Shown piece after piece: positions 10,197 to 20,825 of a stretch of DNA of 64,000 bases. Where the stretch lies: positions 372,001 through 436,000 of the forward strand of contig BCIG01000015.1 in NCBI GenBank assembly GCA_001599915.1, given 5' to 3'. The position numbers were made by a program, and so were the translations under genes. Under the pieces are notes generated by a model that did no database searches, was not told where the DNA came from, and saw only the letters and a program-made list of their open reading frames with translations. This DNA comes from Symbiotaphrina buchneri. Its lineage: Eukaryota; Ascomycota; Symbiotaphrinales; Symbiotaphrinaceae. The first letter of the stretch is position 1; each line of letters begins with the position of its first letter.

Positions 10197-12686
10197 TTAC
10201 CAGGAAGTCGGCCCAAAAGTCTGCCCAGAAGCAACTGGAGTCCGAATAGCTCCGTCCAACGAATCGAGCGTGTTGTTTGGAGCATCATTGCCCCACCAAC
10301 TAGGGAAGTCGGTCAACGTCAAGCTCAAGCAGCAGAATATGACGATCGTGCTTATAGCAAGACCGCTATCCAGTGCAGCGGACGTGACGTAGTTGTATTG
10401 CATCCACCAGCCTCTCCATCTATCCTTGATCCACTTGTTGAAGATAAAGCCAACGATTCCCCAGGAAAGATAATTGAGGGGCGTAGCAGGAGGGATCTGA
10501 CCCATGCCACCGAAGATGATGGGAACGTTGACATATTTGAAGATTGAACGAGGGTAGAGTCGCGCCAAGGTATAAGTGACGAACGGTGTGAGCGCGCCCA
10601 CGAGGAACATCCAAAGGAATGGCGAGTAGAGGTTTCCCGGGCTGAAGATTCGCTGAGGACCAATGACGCCCCAGATGATGGATGCATTGAAGAAGACACG
10701 GCCACCCGGGCAGCTGAAGTGATTGGCTTGGTCTTGCGAACACACATCCTTGATGGCTCCTAATGCCCAGTTCAGAACCGCAATCTGGACGATGCAGGAC
10801 CATATGGTAGCAACGATCTGGCCAGCGAAGGTTACACGAGGAGGGACCTTCATGTAATGGCCCAACTTCAAGTCCTGTATGAAAGCTAACCCCTGATACA
10901 TGGAGATATATCCGTACGTCTTGAACAACATCATGCTGACTGGCTTTCCGGGTGACATGTAACCGATCAAGAATTCCGTGAAGACATTAAGACCTAGCTG
11001 GATGTTCGTCGCGCCTTGGATGATACCGATAGGCAAGAACCAGACAGTAGCTATTATGATGGCGACGAAGAAAGCCCACCAACTCATATGCGTTGGATAA
11101 CCTAGGACAGTTCCCAAAGACATCCCAATCATGCAGACCAGAAGTACAATGTACCACCACGAGGGAGAATCCTTATACTTCTTCATCAGACGAGTGTGGA
11201 CGTCTTCCTCTTCGTGACCGATCTGGCGGAAGCGTGTCCACAGTTCTTGTCCGTGATAGAGAGCGGTGTGAGTTATGAGTGCAGCAATGGCAGCAAACGA
11301 CAGTGCGTAAGATATGGAGAAGGTCGTGGAAAGGAAGAGCGGCGAGTATTCCTTGTATGCTGTGACGTTGAACTCATAATCCGGGGTAAGAATCCGCGAG
11401 ACGTTGTATGTGCTGCCCGTGTTGTCATAACTGTTCGAGTCGCTCATTGGAAGATACTGAGAATAAAACTTGTTGCTATATTGCAGCCCAATACTGAGGA
11501 AGATGTAGAAGATCACGGTGCCAAAGAGGGTGTTGGCAATTGCATACCAAGGGTAGATCAAGGGACTGAGGGTATATCCGGTGATTTGCGTCCAGTCGAA
11601 TGTCAGTGGTATGAGAGATACACCGGTCCAGCCGCCGAATAATTGATTGATGATAACATTGTTCGGGCGGATCCAGGTCACAAAGGCAAACACACTCAAG
11701 AATTGCGCGATATATCCAGGGAACCAGTACCATATGAAGGACGCTGTGAAAACGCAGAGGAACCATTTGTATCGTCCAATCGACCATCCATTGGTCTTTG
11801 CTGGATCAGAAGGGCGATGGTCGTGCAACGCGTAAAACAATGCCGTGTTGATCAGGTTCTGCGGCCAGATCATAGCAGCCGGCCAGACAAGGAACCTGCG
11901 CATCATGCCGGCTATACCGAATCCTAGGATCTGAGTGGTAAAGGTGAGAAGCAACTCAAAGCCCCAACCGAAGTTCTGCTTATAGAAGCCGCGTTGCGCT
12001 AAGATAGTGTCAGTGGAATAAGCAGCACCTCCACCAAAACTGACGTTGGCCATGATGACAATAAGGGTGTGCTCCTTCATATTGAACGGGCCTGGGTTCA
12101 AGGACCACTCGAAACCAAACGTTCTGAATTTCTTGGCTGGCATCCACTTAGCCCAAGCGACCCCGACAGGGTAGGAGACCAGTTGGGCAACGTAGGTGGA
12201 GATAATGATAGCAGGTTGGCGCATTGAGAACAGCATATTGAGGGCGGCACCAATCGTGGTGAAAAGCATCCCCAGGACCCACGCGCGGAGCGTGTTCGCC
12301 GGTACATCTTCATCGTAGTTTCTGACCGCAGACCGGACTTCTGGGTAAGGTGAGTTGTCCATCAACTGCTCCGCGACCGATATCTTGCGGGTCTTGTCTG
12401 CATCGTGCAGAGTTTCATCAATTTCGTCAATGACCTCCTCCGGCAGATTCGGGTCATAGATGTGTTGCTTTTTGAGGGCGGCAAGGTGCTCATTGGCTTC
12501 CAGTTCAGATTCAACGTTGGCCGGAGCAGCTTCAGCAGCAGCACCGCTCGTACTGCCTGTCATCTCATAGACACCAGAGCTCACGCTGTGCTTGGGCTGG
12601 TCTGTGGCAACCGAACGTCGCCGCTGTGTGCCCATGGCTGCATCAGGCTCCACGGCCGAGGACTTGCGGTCTCTAAAGAAGTCCAT
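10197..12686 (-). CDS. OPT-family oligopeptide transporter
   Basis: Single exon, 829 residues, ATG at 12686. A charged cytosolic N-terminus (about 120 residues) precedes the OPT signature SPYPEVRSAVRNYDED, and the rest is a series of 12-16 hydrophobic segments, e.g. TLRAWVLGMLFTTIGAALNM and VTYTLARLYPR near the end. It should be a proton-coupled plasma-membrane carrier for short peptides, possibly glutathione; substrate cannot be told from sequence. Length fits fungal OPT proteins (750-900). A TATA-like element and a GATA site lie upstream, consistent with nutrient control (inference). Confidence 0.93.
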   Translation of the reverse strand: MDFFRDRKSSAVEPDAAMGTQRRRSVATDQPKHSVSSGVYEMTGSTSGAAAEAAPANVESELEANEHLAALKKQHIYDPNLPEEVIDEIDETLHDADKTRKISVAEQLMDNSPYPEVRSAVRNYDEDVPANTLRAWVLGMLFTTIGAALNMLFSMRQPAIIISTYVAQLVSYPVGVAWAKWMPAKKFRTFGFEWSLNPGPFNMKEHTLIVIMANVSFGGGAAYSTDTILAQRGFYKQNFGWGFELLLTFTTQILGFGIAGMMRRFLVWPAAMIWPQNLINTALFYALHDHRPSDPAKTNGWSIGRYKWFLCVFTASFIWYWFPGYIAQFLSVFAFVTWIRPNNVIINQLFGGWTGVSLIPLTFDWTQITGYTLSPLIYPWYAIANTLFGTVIFYIFLSIGLQYSNKFYSQYLPMSDSNSYDNTGSTYNVSRILTPDYEFNVTAYKEYSPLFLSTTFSISYALSFAAIAALITHTALYHGQELWTRFRQIGHEEEDVHTRLMKKYKDSPSWWYIVLLVCMIGMSLGTVLGYPTHMSWWAFFVAIIIATVWFLPIGIIQGATNIQLGLNVFTEFLIGYMSPGKPVSMMLFKTYGYISMYQGLAFIQDLKLGHYMKVPPRVTFAGQIVATIWSCIVQIAVLNWALGAIKDVCSQDQANHFSCPGGRVFFNASIIWGVIGPQRIFSPGNLYSPFLWMFLVGALTPFVTYTLARLYPRSIFKYVNVPIIFGGMGQIPPATPLNYLSWGIVGFIFNKWIKDRWRGWWMQYNYVTSAALDSGLAISTIVIFCCLSLTLTDFPSWWGNDAPNNTLDSLDGAIRTPVASGQTFGPTSW

Positions 12687-15605
12687 GATGATGGCAGCAG
12701 ATATGTGTACCTAGAAGGTAGGGCTGCAGTGCGGCAGTGCGGCAATGCGTGAGGATACTCAAAGACAAACGCAAAAGGGGGGTGCACCTGGCTCCTCTAT
12801 ATACTCGGCGACACAAGCCGAAGGGCGCCTTGGACAACCATGTACGCCGTGTATGCGCTCAACATTTTGATAGGAGGCAATCGTACGATTAGACTGTTGT
12901 CAGCAATCGCAAAGCAAGCTTAGTCTTATCAGTAGGAGAAAGATCCAATCAGACGCTTCGCATCAAAGCATTCCAACGGAACAGATGTAGCATCCCTGTT
13001 GAAGGAAGCAATCGAGAGGTTCCTCCTGCTCGGAATAGAACATCAGGCCGAGGTTGTGCTGACCATGACGACTATCACAAGGGCACCTCCCAAAATGGGT
13101 ATAGAGGAACTCAGATGGATGCATAAGAGAAGAGCCACATCTGAAGATGGTACGGCCAGTAGCAAGCAGAGAAGAAGAACTGGAAAGGTCCAAATACTCG
13201 TCGCCCAACCACAAAGAGCAGGTGCCTAGATAACCAGACCACCTTACATGATTTTCGGCAGAGCTGCAGCGTGCCCAGATCTCCCGTATCATGGACTCCT
13301 CACCAACAGTCAGTCTAGGAACATTAGTCTGGCGAAGACCTGGCAATAATTAGTACGAGTACAGTTCCCTTATCTTGTCAGTGAAAGTAGCATTGCGAAG
13401 TAGGTGGGAGAAACGTGTTTAGTGTCAAGGGTCCTGCAGGAAACTATGTAGCACGGCCCCATAATGGGAAACCACCGGGCGTGCCAACACGAGCCGCTGC
13501 AAGTAACGAAGACTGCTCAGTCGCTTCGGTCGAGTGCCAGAAAAAGTCCGGCGATCAGGCATCCCAATGATGACCGAGAGCCTTCAGCAGCGTACAGGTT
13601 TAGTGTTACCGCACATTGATCCCCATCGAATCATCGCTCTTGATTGGTCAAGTTTTTGGTGAGATAGCATGAAGTTCTCTCCGTTGAGCATTGGGGTACT
13701 TGTGGCAAGTTCTTGTCCCGCACCCCAGGTCATTAGTATGGCCCCCTACACGAGTGCCATGGTATTAGGAACAATTGGTAAGAGACCAGTGGGATTAGTG
13801 AGAGCTTCAAGTCGTCATTGCTCTGCAGCCCTCGATGGTGTACGGTACAAGCATCGCGGAAGCTGCGTCTCGTAGATCTTTCGAAGCCCCGTAGAACCCT
13901 TATCTCAGAGAGCAATCAGCCGTCCAGCGGATGTTCCCCGTCATAGCGTGCACAGAGCCAGCCACCAACTTCGGAAGCTAGGTGTGGGGTCACCCAAGTT
14001 CTGTGCAAGGACTAGGAACACCGGTACTCGTGCAGATAGGGAGATAGGCCGGCCACCGCATCTCAAGTCTCAAGCTTCTCACCACCAGGAAGTACGAAGA
14101 TTCGTATGAATACCTGTTCGGCTGGAGCAATGTCCCATGCCCCTGATGCAGGACCAATCAGACTCACCTGCGCAGGACCCCAAAAATGATGATAAAGAGG
14201 TGATGCTTTCCCAAGGGCGCCCCTGAGCTGAAAAGCGGGCCGTTGCCAGGACGGGGCGCCCGTCTGCCGACAGATGATATCGGCTGCGGGCTTCGGAGAT
14301 GTGCGGCTGGTCCGGCACACTCATTGTCAGCAACGGATCGCGGCCTGTGTCCAATGGAAGCGTTGTATGCCGAGGCACCTCCCGTCCCAGCTCCGTATTC
14401 GTACCTTGCTCCACAGGCTGTATCGAGGCTCTCAGGATGGATTGCCACGCTATACCCAAGGCCTTATCTCGTCCCATTTCACAATTAGTGACACATTGAT
14501 TGGTTCATCATATCAGCTTGTATCGGATATGGAAGTACAATACCACGATAAGCGCTGCTAAATCCTTATGAGTATGCGACCCTCCATTATCGCTGACCTC
14601 AAAACGTCACTACTGTGGCATCTCCTCCAAGCTTGAGATCGTGGCACAGGATCAAGACCGTCCTCACGTCATAATAAATACTTGGCTGTGCCGCGGTGAT
14701 GGTTTCCGTTGCTCCCTTGAGCAGTGTGCAGCAAAAGGATAAAACTGACGGCGTGGAGTGTGTCCATAAGATATGGGCAAAGTCATACAAAGAAAGTACT
14801 GTGTCCGCACAATTGCTTAACGCATATTGGCTGGGTGTATAAGGTCGTAAGGGGCACGGGGCGATGAATTTCACAAACCCACACTCGCGTTTCGAGGTTC
14901 TTTCAAGTTTTAAGAAATAATGAGTGAATGTCTTCATAAATTGGGTGTCCTTGAGCACCATTTATATATGCCCGTCCTTCAAAATTCGCAATGCTGTTGC
15001 CTAGCCTGCATACCCAGTCCAGGGGAACTCTGCGAGCTACTGAAGTATGAGCACGAGATGACAGTAAATAAGATTCTCGGTCTTTTCCCACCCCCCTGCA
15101 GCAATTTCTTCCCGACGGCGCCGATCGTCCTATCAAAATATCGATTTCGTGCCTCTAAATCCAAGGGTGAAGTAGCGCGGGAGATGAGTCAACCCAATTG
15201 AGTGACTCATCCGCCATTTCTGAGCTCCATTTCCTCCAGATACTTCCCCGCAAAAAGGATTGCTAAGATTATTGGGGTTGTCGCGCTTTTGGCAAAGGCT
15301 GATGGCTGATGGCTTACCAGTCCACCCTTTTTTGTAGCTCCGAATCAATGCACTGCTGGTAATCCCAGGCCTGACTTCACGAATTGGACTTACATATACC
15401 GGAGAGAGACAACAAGAACATGATTTGGGAGAATATTTAGATCATTGTTGGGAATTACCAAAGAAAGCACAGAGCAGGTTCGCTCGCAATGGCTGATCTG
15501 CCTTAATCGACGCAACTGTGTTTGATCCAAAACATCTGCCTAAAGTGCGAGCGTTATACATATTTTTTACCATAGACATCACAAACAGGCATTTGTTTCT
15601 GGGGG
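12687..15605. other. Gene-poor region of about 2.9 kb
   Basis: After the OPT promoter I find no frame with recognisable protein similarity, no in-phase intron series, no tRNA and no repeat boundaries. The longest frames (about 120-130 residues near 12963-13346, 14079-14477 and 14599-14961, all minus) overlap random frames on the other strand and look like chance. It could hide a fast-evolving gene, a non-coding transcript, or old decayed sequence. Confidence 0.4.
12798..12932 (-). promoter_or_regulatory. Candidate promoter elements of the OPT gene
   Basis: TATATA at 12798-12803, about 112 nt upstream of the ATG, and a GATA-factor consensus (CTGATAAG on the minus strand, 12925-12932). GATA factors of the AreA type control nitrogen-source genes in filamentous fungi; use here is inferred. 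Confidence 0.4.
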
Positions 15606-16541
15606 TCAGAAAGCGCCTCTAAAACGATCCAGGATCTGCCCTCCCAATGTCCTTCTCCTACCAGTTTCCCCTTGTCTTCCCTCCACACCACTCGCGCTAG
15701 CTGTTGCTGCAGCCTCCCCTTCTAGTCTTCTTCTTAATCCTTCATAGCCTGCATCTTCCAGTGATCTCTTGGCTTCGCCCACAAGCCAGCCTGGTATTCG
15801 CCAGCCAGCCCCAGGGAGCACCTCCCTTCTCCATGCATATCCCACCACCCAACCTACTGCTGCAGCTAGGGCTGAGCCCGGAAACTGGCTCAGGGCAAGT
15901 TGACCAGCAATGAGATATGTTGTGCTCTTGTCGCTTAAGACAATCCCCTCACGAGTGGAGCTTGAAGATGCCATGATACGGTACTTATAGACGTATGGAA
16001 TGGCCGCGTGATATTGTGCAAGGATAGCAAATACCAGAGGTGTAAATCCGGCAGGCAGGTAGTTAAGCTTGTTGAAAGATAGCGGTCTGAAAACGAGAGC
16101 TAGCAGGAGAGGTGGGATGAGCGCAGTGTACGGGAATATGGTGAAGAGGAAAGACTTCAATCAATCAGCACCAGAGTGGCAAGATATAAAAGGTCACATT
16201 GAGGCATACAGCGAATTTACGGGAACCCCACAAACGCTCGATGATGCGAAGGTGATAGAGAGTCATGGTAGCGAACAACAATTCCGTCGAATTTGTGTAG
16301 CATAACTATAGCCATGATCAGCACTGTCTGCTTGCACCTAATGCGCACGCTCATTGCAGGTAAGTAGACCAACCTGCCAGATGAAGACACGCCATATCTG
16401 CCTGTAACGCCATATGTGCGGCTCGATGTGTATGTAGAAGAGGTATTTGCTGTCGGTAATACTGACAAGTAGTGACGACGTCACAAGACCGAAGAGGAGC
16501 AATTTAGAGACGGGGGCATTGGTGAAACCAGAGGTGAGCAT
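15606..16541 (-). CDS. Dsc E3 ubiquitin ligase subunit 2-like (rhomboid-like pseudoprotease)
   Basis: Three exons on the minus strand: 16541-16374, 16305-16210, 16154-15606, with introns of 68 and 55 nt, all phase 0, giving 270 residues. It begins [20 protein letters not shown] and contains [20 protein letters not shown] (across exon 2) and [19 protein letters not shown], hallmarks of fungal Dsc2/UBAC2-like proteins. Five or six hydrophobic segments give a derlin/rhomboid-like fold without catalytic Ser-His. In Schizosaccharomyces pombe and Aspergillus the Golgi Dsc complex cleaves SREBP and is needed for hypoxic growth; that role is inferred. A C-terminal UBA domain is not evident; the tail ends [12 protein letters not shown]. 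Confidence 0.85.
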
Positions 16542-16874
16542 GACGATGGGAGGCAAATTCGAGATCAAATCCCAGCGTGGAGTCGCCGATAGCAATCTGT
16601 ACGCATAGGCAGATTGAGCAGCTTGTTGGCGACTTGAGCAGCGGACGGGCCAGCTTACGAAGATGATCGAGTTGATACCCCCGTCGTGATGGAGCTATCG
16701 TTTGCAATGTTTGTCAACGGGAATTCACTAGCCCTAGCTTTGTGGTGCCGAGCTTGGCAGGGGACCGATGACATGGTTCCATACTCGATCTGGGGTAATT
16801 TGTACTTCGTACTTCGTACTGTATGATAACGTTCCATCAACCAAACTGGTCAATGCAACACCTCAAACATCCAA
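16542..16874. other. Intergenic region
   Basis: Divergent spacer between the Dsc2-like gene and the broken 2EXR gene. A short direct repeat of GTACTTC occurs near 16803-16817. Nothing else recognised. Confidence 0.4.
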
Positions 16875-17684
16875 TTGCATCTGCCACGCAAGTGGCTGAT
16901 CATGGATCTCATAACAAGGGCTCGGCGGCCATATTTATTTGCCGACGTGACCGCTGTGAAGGACTTAACCTTGACTTCACATTTTCTCTGTTTGCCATAT
17001 GAGATCCGGCAAATGATATACAAGAATTGCTTGATATCTGATAAGCCTATTATATACGAGCCAAGCTCCTCGACCCGCCATATTCGCGATTCAGTGTTCA
17101 ACAATGCGCCCGCGCCATCTTTAAATCTCTTGCTGGCCTGTAAGCAAGTCAATTAAGAGGGCAGTCGAGTGTATTTCTCCTCCAACACATTTGTATTTCG
17201 AAGCACAAGCCAGTGCGGGGAGGGGGGTGATCAGGGCATCAGACTCCAAAGAAAGCACCTCGATTTGATCAAGTCCGCAATATTCCGGACAGATCTTGCC
17301 CCCAGGAACCTGGTCTGGCATCAGCACGGAATGGGGAAACGCGTTTCCCAGTTGACTCATCTTACTCGGATCACGTTGGTGGGGGAGATCCATGAGAGAC
17401 GCCCAAGCGACCTCTTTCTGGAAGCGATATCAACTTGCATCGAGTCCCTTAAGCATCTGGAGGTCCTTACATTTGTCTTTTGCGATTTTGACGAGCTCCA
17501 AGACTGGTGGATTCAAGAGAGAAGTTTGGATTATCTGCGGCTACACATTGTTGGGGGATCCATTGATACTTCGTTCAGGCCAGATGCCCTAGGTTTGGGT
17601 TGTATGGTGACTTGGGCTTGTACGATTACTGTTACAGCCGGGAGTGGGGGACTCAGATGGAGAACTAACAGAGAAACGAAATGA
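16875..17684 (+). pseudogene. Broken 2EXR/F-box-like gene
   Basis: The frame from 16875 carries the family start (FLCLPYEIRQMIYKNCL) and the LLLACKQVN block that normally continues into an EE/EA-S-R-x-Y segment. Here an in-frame TAA (17154-17156) follows VN, and the same frame then continues with GSRVYFSSNTFVFRS, exactly the expected next part, to 17684. An intron does not solve this, because removing the stop would also remove the conserved segment. Further family-like residues (PLFKELRGLLGNRS) appear in another frame near 17805-17850, so the 3' end is also disturbed. Probably a recent pseudogene; a read-through or sequencing error is the alternative. Confidence 0.65.
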
Positions 17685-18039
17685 TCAAGGTCGATCATGT
17701 GCTGAGACCCGCCAGCATCTCCCAGTTGGCCAATGCCACCTTTATCGATCGGGAGATCAGGCGAGCGCCTGGATCTAAGGAACTGCCGCATTTCGGTGCT
17801 ACAATGGCCTCTTTTTAAGGAGCTGCGAGGTCTTTTGGGTAATCGAAGCTGCAATGGTGGGTATCTACCGTCAGGAAAGATTGCTATTGGAACTGCGTGA
17901 TAGATGGCGAGGGGAAGCCGAAGACCATCGTATTTTCGAAAAGATTTTCCGCGAGGAGAATCAATACGACGCTAAGTCGCGGAGCCATATCATTCCCAGA
18001 CTCCCAAACACCGAGTATGCAAGCTCCGAACGCGGCCTA
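17685..18039. other. Probable 3' relic of the broken 2EXR gene
   Basis: No intact gene. Short stretches resembling the end of a 2EXR-type protein lie in shifted frames between 17800 and 17950. The region borders the stop of the intact 2EXR gene on the minus strand. Confidence 0.35.
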
Positions 18040-18774
18040 TCAGCGCCGAGGCAAGCGCGTCTGTTGCCCCTCACGCTCTGTTCGTGCGGAGCGTTTCTTA
18101 AGCTCCTCACCGATATCCTCCTCGACACGTCTGACCCATCCTGGGATGTCCACTCCAGAGGTGGGTCCATTCCCGTCGGTGCATTTAAGGACGAACGCTT
18201 TTAGGGACGGTATATCCAACAATGCAGCCTTAATGCGACGCTCACCGTCCGGATCCAGGTACTTGGGGGGTTCACACAGAGGGAAATCACACTCTGGAGT
18301 GAGCTCGATGGTGAGCTGCTCCACATGGACCTGTTTCTCTCGAAGTGACCTCAGGTCTGCCTCAAGAAGTTCGAAATTCTCCGCAGATTCGTACCAGCCA
18401 TGAACGATAAGCTTCACATTGCGGATACGTGCACGATTGGCTGCCCCAATGGTGTCAAGGTGATCCGAAAATTCGTCTCTAAGCGCTTTCTGATAAGGAA
18501 CCAGCATGTTCTGAAGGTAGTAGATATCTTGGATGGACTTGAACGTGTTGTGTCCGTACAAGATGTCGGCGGCTTCATCGTGAATGAACTTGTTGACGTG
18601 AAGAATTCCGGGGTGGAGTTCGCACATTAGGTGTTTCTGGAGCCGACTCTCTTGGCTTTCCTTCCAGAATACGACTGGCTGATCTCCCTCAAGCAGCTCC
18701 TTGTAGATCTTCAAACGCAGCTCGGGAGGAAGCTGCAAGAACGGAAATGGCTTGTCTGGGATGGCACTCATCAT
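18040..18774 (-). CDS. 2EXR/F-box-like domain protein
   Basis: Single exon; the first ATG in the frame is 18774 (a second follows directly at 18771), giving 244 residues. Near residue 10 is FPFLQLPPELRLKIYKELL, the 2EXR/F-box-like motif common in expanded fungal families, followed by GILHVNKFIHDEAADILYGHNTF. The rest is a helical repeat-like region without catalytic motifs. Such proteins may act as substrate adaptors but most are uncharacterised. It lies tail to tail with the broken relative at 16875-17684, though the two proteins are clearly diverged. Confidence 0.75.
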   Translation of the reverse strand: MMSAIPDKPFPFLQLPPELRLKIYKELLEGDQPVVFWKESQESRLQKHLMCELHPGILHVNKFIHDEAADILYGHNTFKSIQDIYYLQNMLVPYQKALRDEFSDHLDTIGAANRARIRNVKLIVHGWYESAENFELLEADLRSLREKQVHVEQLTIELTPECDFPLCEPPKYLDPDGERRIKAALLDIPSLKAFVLKCTDGNGPTSGVDIPGWVRRVEEDIGEELKKRSARTEREGQQTRLPRR

Positions 18775-19328
18775 GGGAGGCTCTTGGATGAAGCTTGCTT
18801 TCACCAAACTCGTGTGTACCGCAAGGAGATTTCAGAAGTTGACGAGATATGGGAATGTGGTGCTTTTCGTGGAGGTGCATAAGCTCAACCACAAGGTCAG
18901 TGTATGTAAGTGCGCAAACGAAGTCGTATAGCAGGTGGAGCCCGCGATCCGATGCGAAGGACCTGGGCAGTTAGAGTGGGCAATCACTCACCTCCCGCTT
19001 GATGCCCTCCTTTGGCACTGCAAGCGGGTTTGGATGCAGGCGCACGAGGGCTCCAAGCAGACGCGTCAGGTACGGGCAGATATGGGTATCCGATGCCCCT
19101 CGAGCTAATTGAAATGCTACCTTACCTACCTTACCTAGGAGGTACCATCGCCTTATCTTAGCGTGGATCTGCGCTCGGATGACGGATTGCGGCCTTGATT
19201 GATCATTGCGGACAGTTAACCGCAGCATGATAAGCTAAGATAAGCGTGCTCCTCGTACCTGTAAGGTAGTCTCATGACCTCGGTCTTCTAGTACGTACAA
19301 CAACCTCTTGCTTCTACGGGCAGATCCT
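18775..19328. promoter_or_regulatory. Divergent promoter with clustered GATA sites
   Basis: Between a 2EXR gene (-) and the glutathione transferase (+). GATAAG occurs at 19229-19234 and 19239-19244, and inverted (CTTATC) at 19152-19157, 85-180 nt upstream of the transferase ATG. A CCTTAC repeat lies near 19118-19136. Clustered GATA sites suggest nitrogen- or iron-responsive control; this is inference. Confidence 0.4.
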
Positions 19329-20513
19329 ATGCTTACAGCAATACGCCCGTCAGCTATCGCTCTCCAAAAAGCTATTGGAAGGCAATGCATGTTAGTCCGG
19401 CACATCCTCGGTCCTCAAACAGACAATAAACCTGCACACTACTACGACGGATCATGGCACGGCGTGATCTCACAGGATGGCCCTTTCCAACCCGAAGCTG
19501 GCCGATACCATCTATACATTGGTAAGTGTCAATATCGATATGTCGTGGCCCATCTATAGCTCAATCTAACAGTTATGCTAAAGGTCTTTTCTGTCCCTTT
19601 GCGCACCGTGCAAACCTCATCCGCCATTTGAAGGGCCTCACAGATCTTATTGATATAAGTGTTGTGAAGCCCTATCCTAAGGGAGACGAGAAAGGTTGGC
19701 CAGGCTGGGTGTTTCCGAAGACCGACGATGAATACCCAGGAGCTACTGTGGATAGATTGTTTGGCAGTGATTATTTGCACAAGATATACTTCAAAGCCGA
19801 TAAGGACTACAAAGGGCGGTATAACGTCCCGGTCCTATGGGATAAGCAGACCGGTACAATAGTCAACAATGAGAGCAGTGAGATCTTGAGGTTTCTCGAG
19901 ACAGCATTCGACCCAAATCTGCCAGATGAATATAAGAAAAGGAACTATTACCCTGCTCATCTTCAGCAGGAAATCGATCAAGCCTTGGATTGGATGCAAA
20001 GGGATCTGAATACTGGAGTGTATAAAGCAGGATTCGCAGATTCACAGGAGACGTACGATAAGAACGTGGTGCCCGTATTTGCAGCACTCAACAAATTGGA
20101 GAGAATGCTTGCCGACAACGGCGGCCCATATATCCTGGGTCCAGAGATGACCGAAGCGGATATCAGGCTATATCCGACTCTAATTCGGTTCGATACCGTT
20201 TATGTACAGGTAGGTTGATGTCTGCAATCCGGCTATCGCTCTGCTAATGATTGGATAGCATTTCAAATGCAATCTAGGCATTATCCGCCACGACTATCCT
20301 CTCCTTAATAATTGGTTGAAAAATCTGTACTGGAATGTACCGGGATTCAGGGAAACGACGGACTTCAAGCATATCAAAGAAAACTACACGAAGAGCCATT
20401 ACGATATCAACCCCAAGGCCATTACACCTATGGGCCCCATACCGAGCATTGAGGAGGGCGTAGAGGACTTTGCGGCGGTTCGATGCGGCGGCGTCAAGTT
20501 ACCCAGTGGCTAA
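19329..20513 (+). CDS. Xi-class glutathione transferase (glutathionyl-hydroquinone reductase, Ecm4/Gto-like)
   Basis: Three exons: 19329-19521, 19584-20209, 20259-20513, in phase, giving 357 residues. The N-terminal thioredoxin-like domain has the catalytic cysteine in CPFAHR, where most relatives have CPWA; the C-terminal helical domain includes PYILGPEMTEADIRLYPTLI and continues over the last junction into HFKCNLGIIRHDYP. These enzymes reduce glutathionyl-hydroquinones and act in detoxification. The first ATG adds about 30 residues before GPQTDNKPAHYYDGSWHG, basic and low in acids, which could be a mitochondrial presequence; a second ATG at 19389 would give a shorter cytosolic form. Confidence 0.9.
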
Positions 20514-20825
20514 ATTATTCTGAGCTTTCTGGCCGGTCCACCATGTACTTTGGACAAAGTATCGGCGGGCGAGAAACGCTCCTGCCCAAGGCACCCAGTT
20601 AATTCCTTAAGGGGCAGCATTGTTACAGCAACCAAAGAAAGACATTACTGCAGATACCGTCCAATTGGAACCCCTCCGTCAAATGCGGAAGGAACGACCC
20701 GTCCGGAGGAAATAAAGGTCGCTTACATGAGTCTATAAATCCAAAGTGCTCCCCTTGCACAACATAACAATTATATTTTCCTTGGTGATGTTGCCGCCAG
20801 TCTCGTCTTTACGAGGTAGGGCAAT
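20514..20825. other. Short intergenic region
   Basis: Tandem spacer of about 310 bases between the glutathione transferase and the next + strand gene; no element recognised. Confidence 0.4.

Noticed and set aside
12963-13346. 127-residue minus-strand frame
   Set aside because: Low-complexity Ser run, no family resemblance, no supporting splice signals.
14079-14477. 132-residue minus-strand frame in the gene-poor region
   Set aside because: Overlapped by similar frames in other phases and strands, no similarity recognised.
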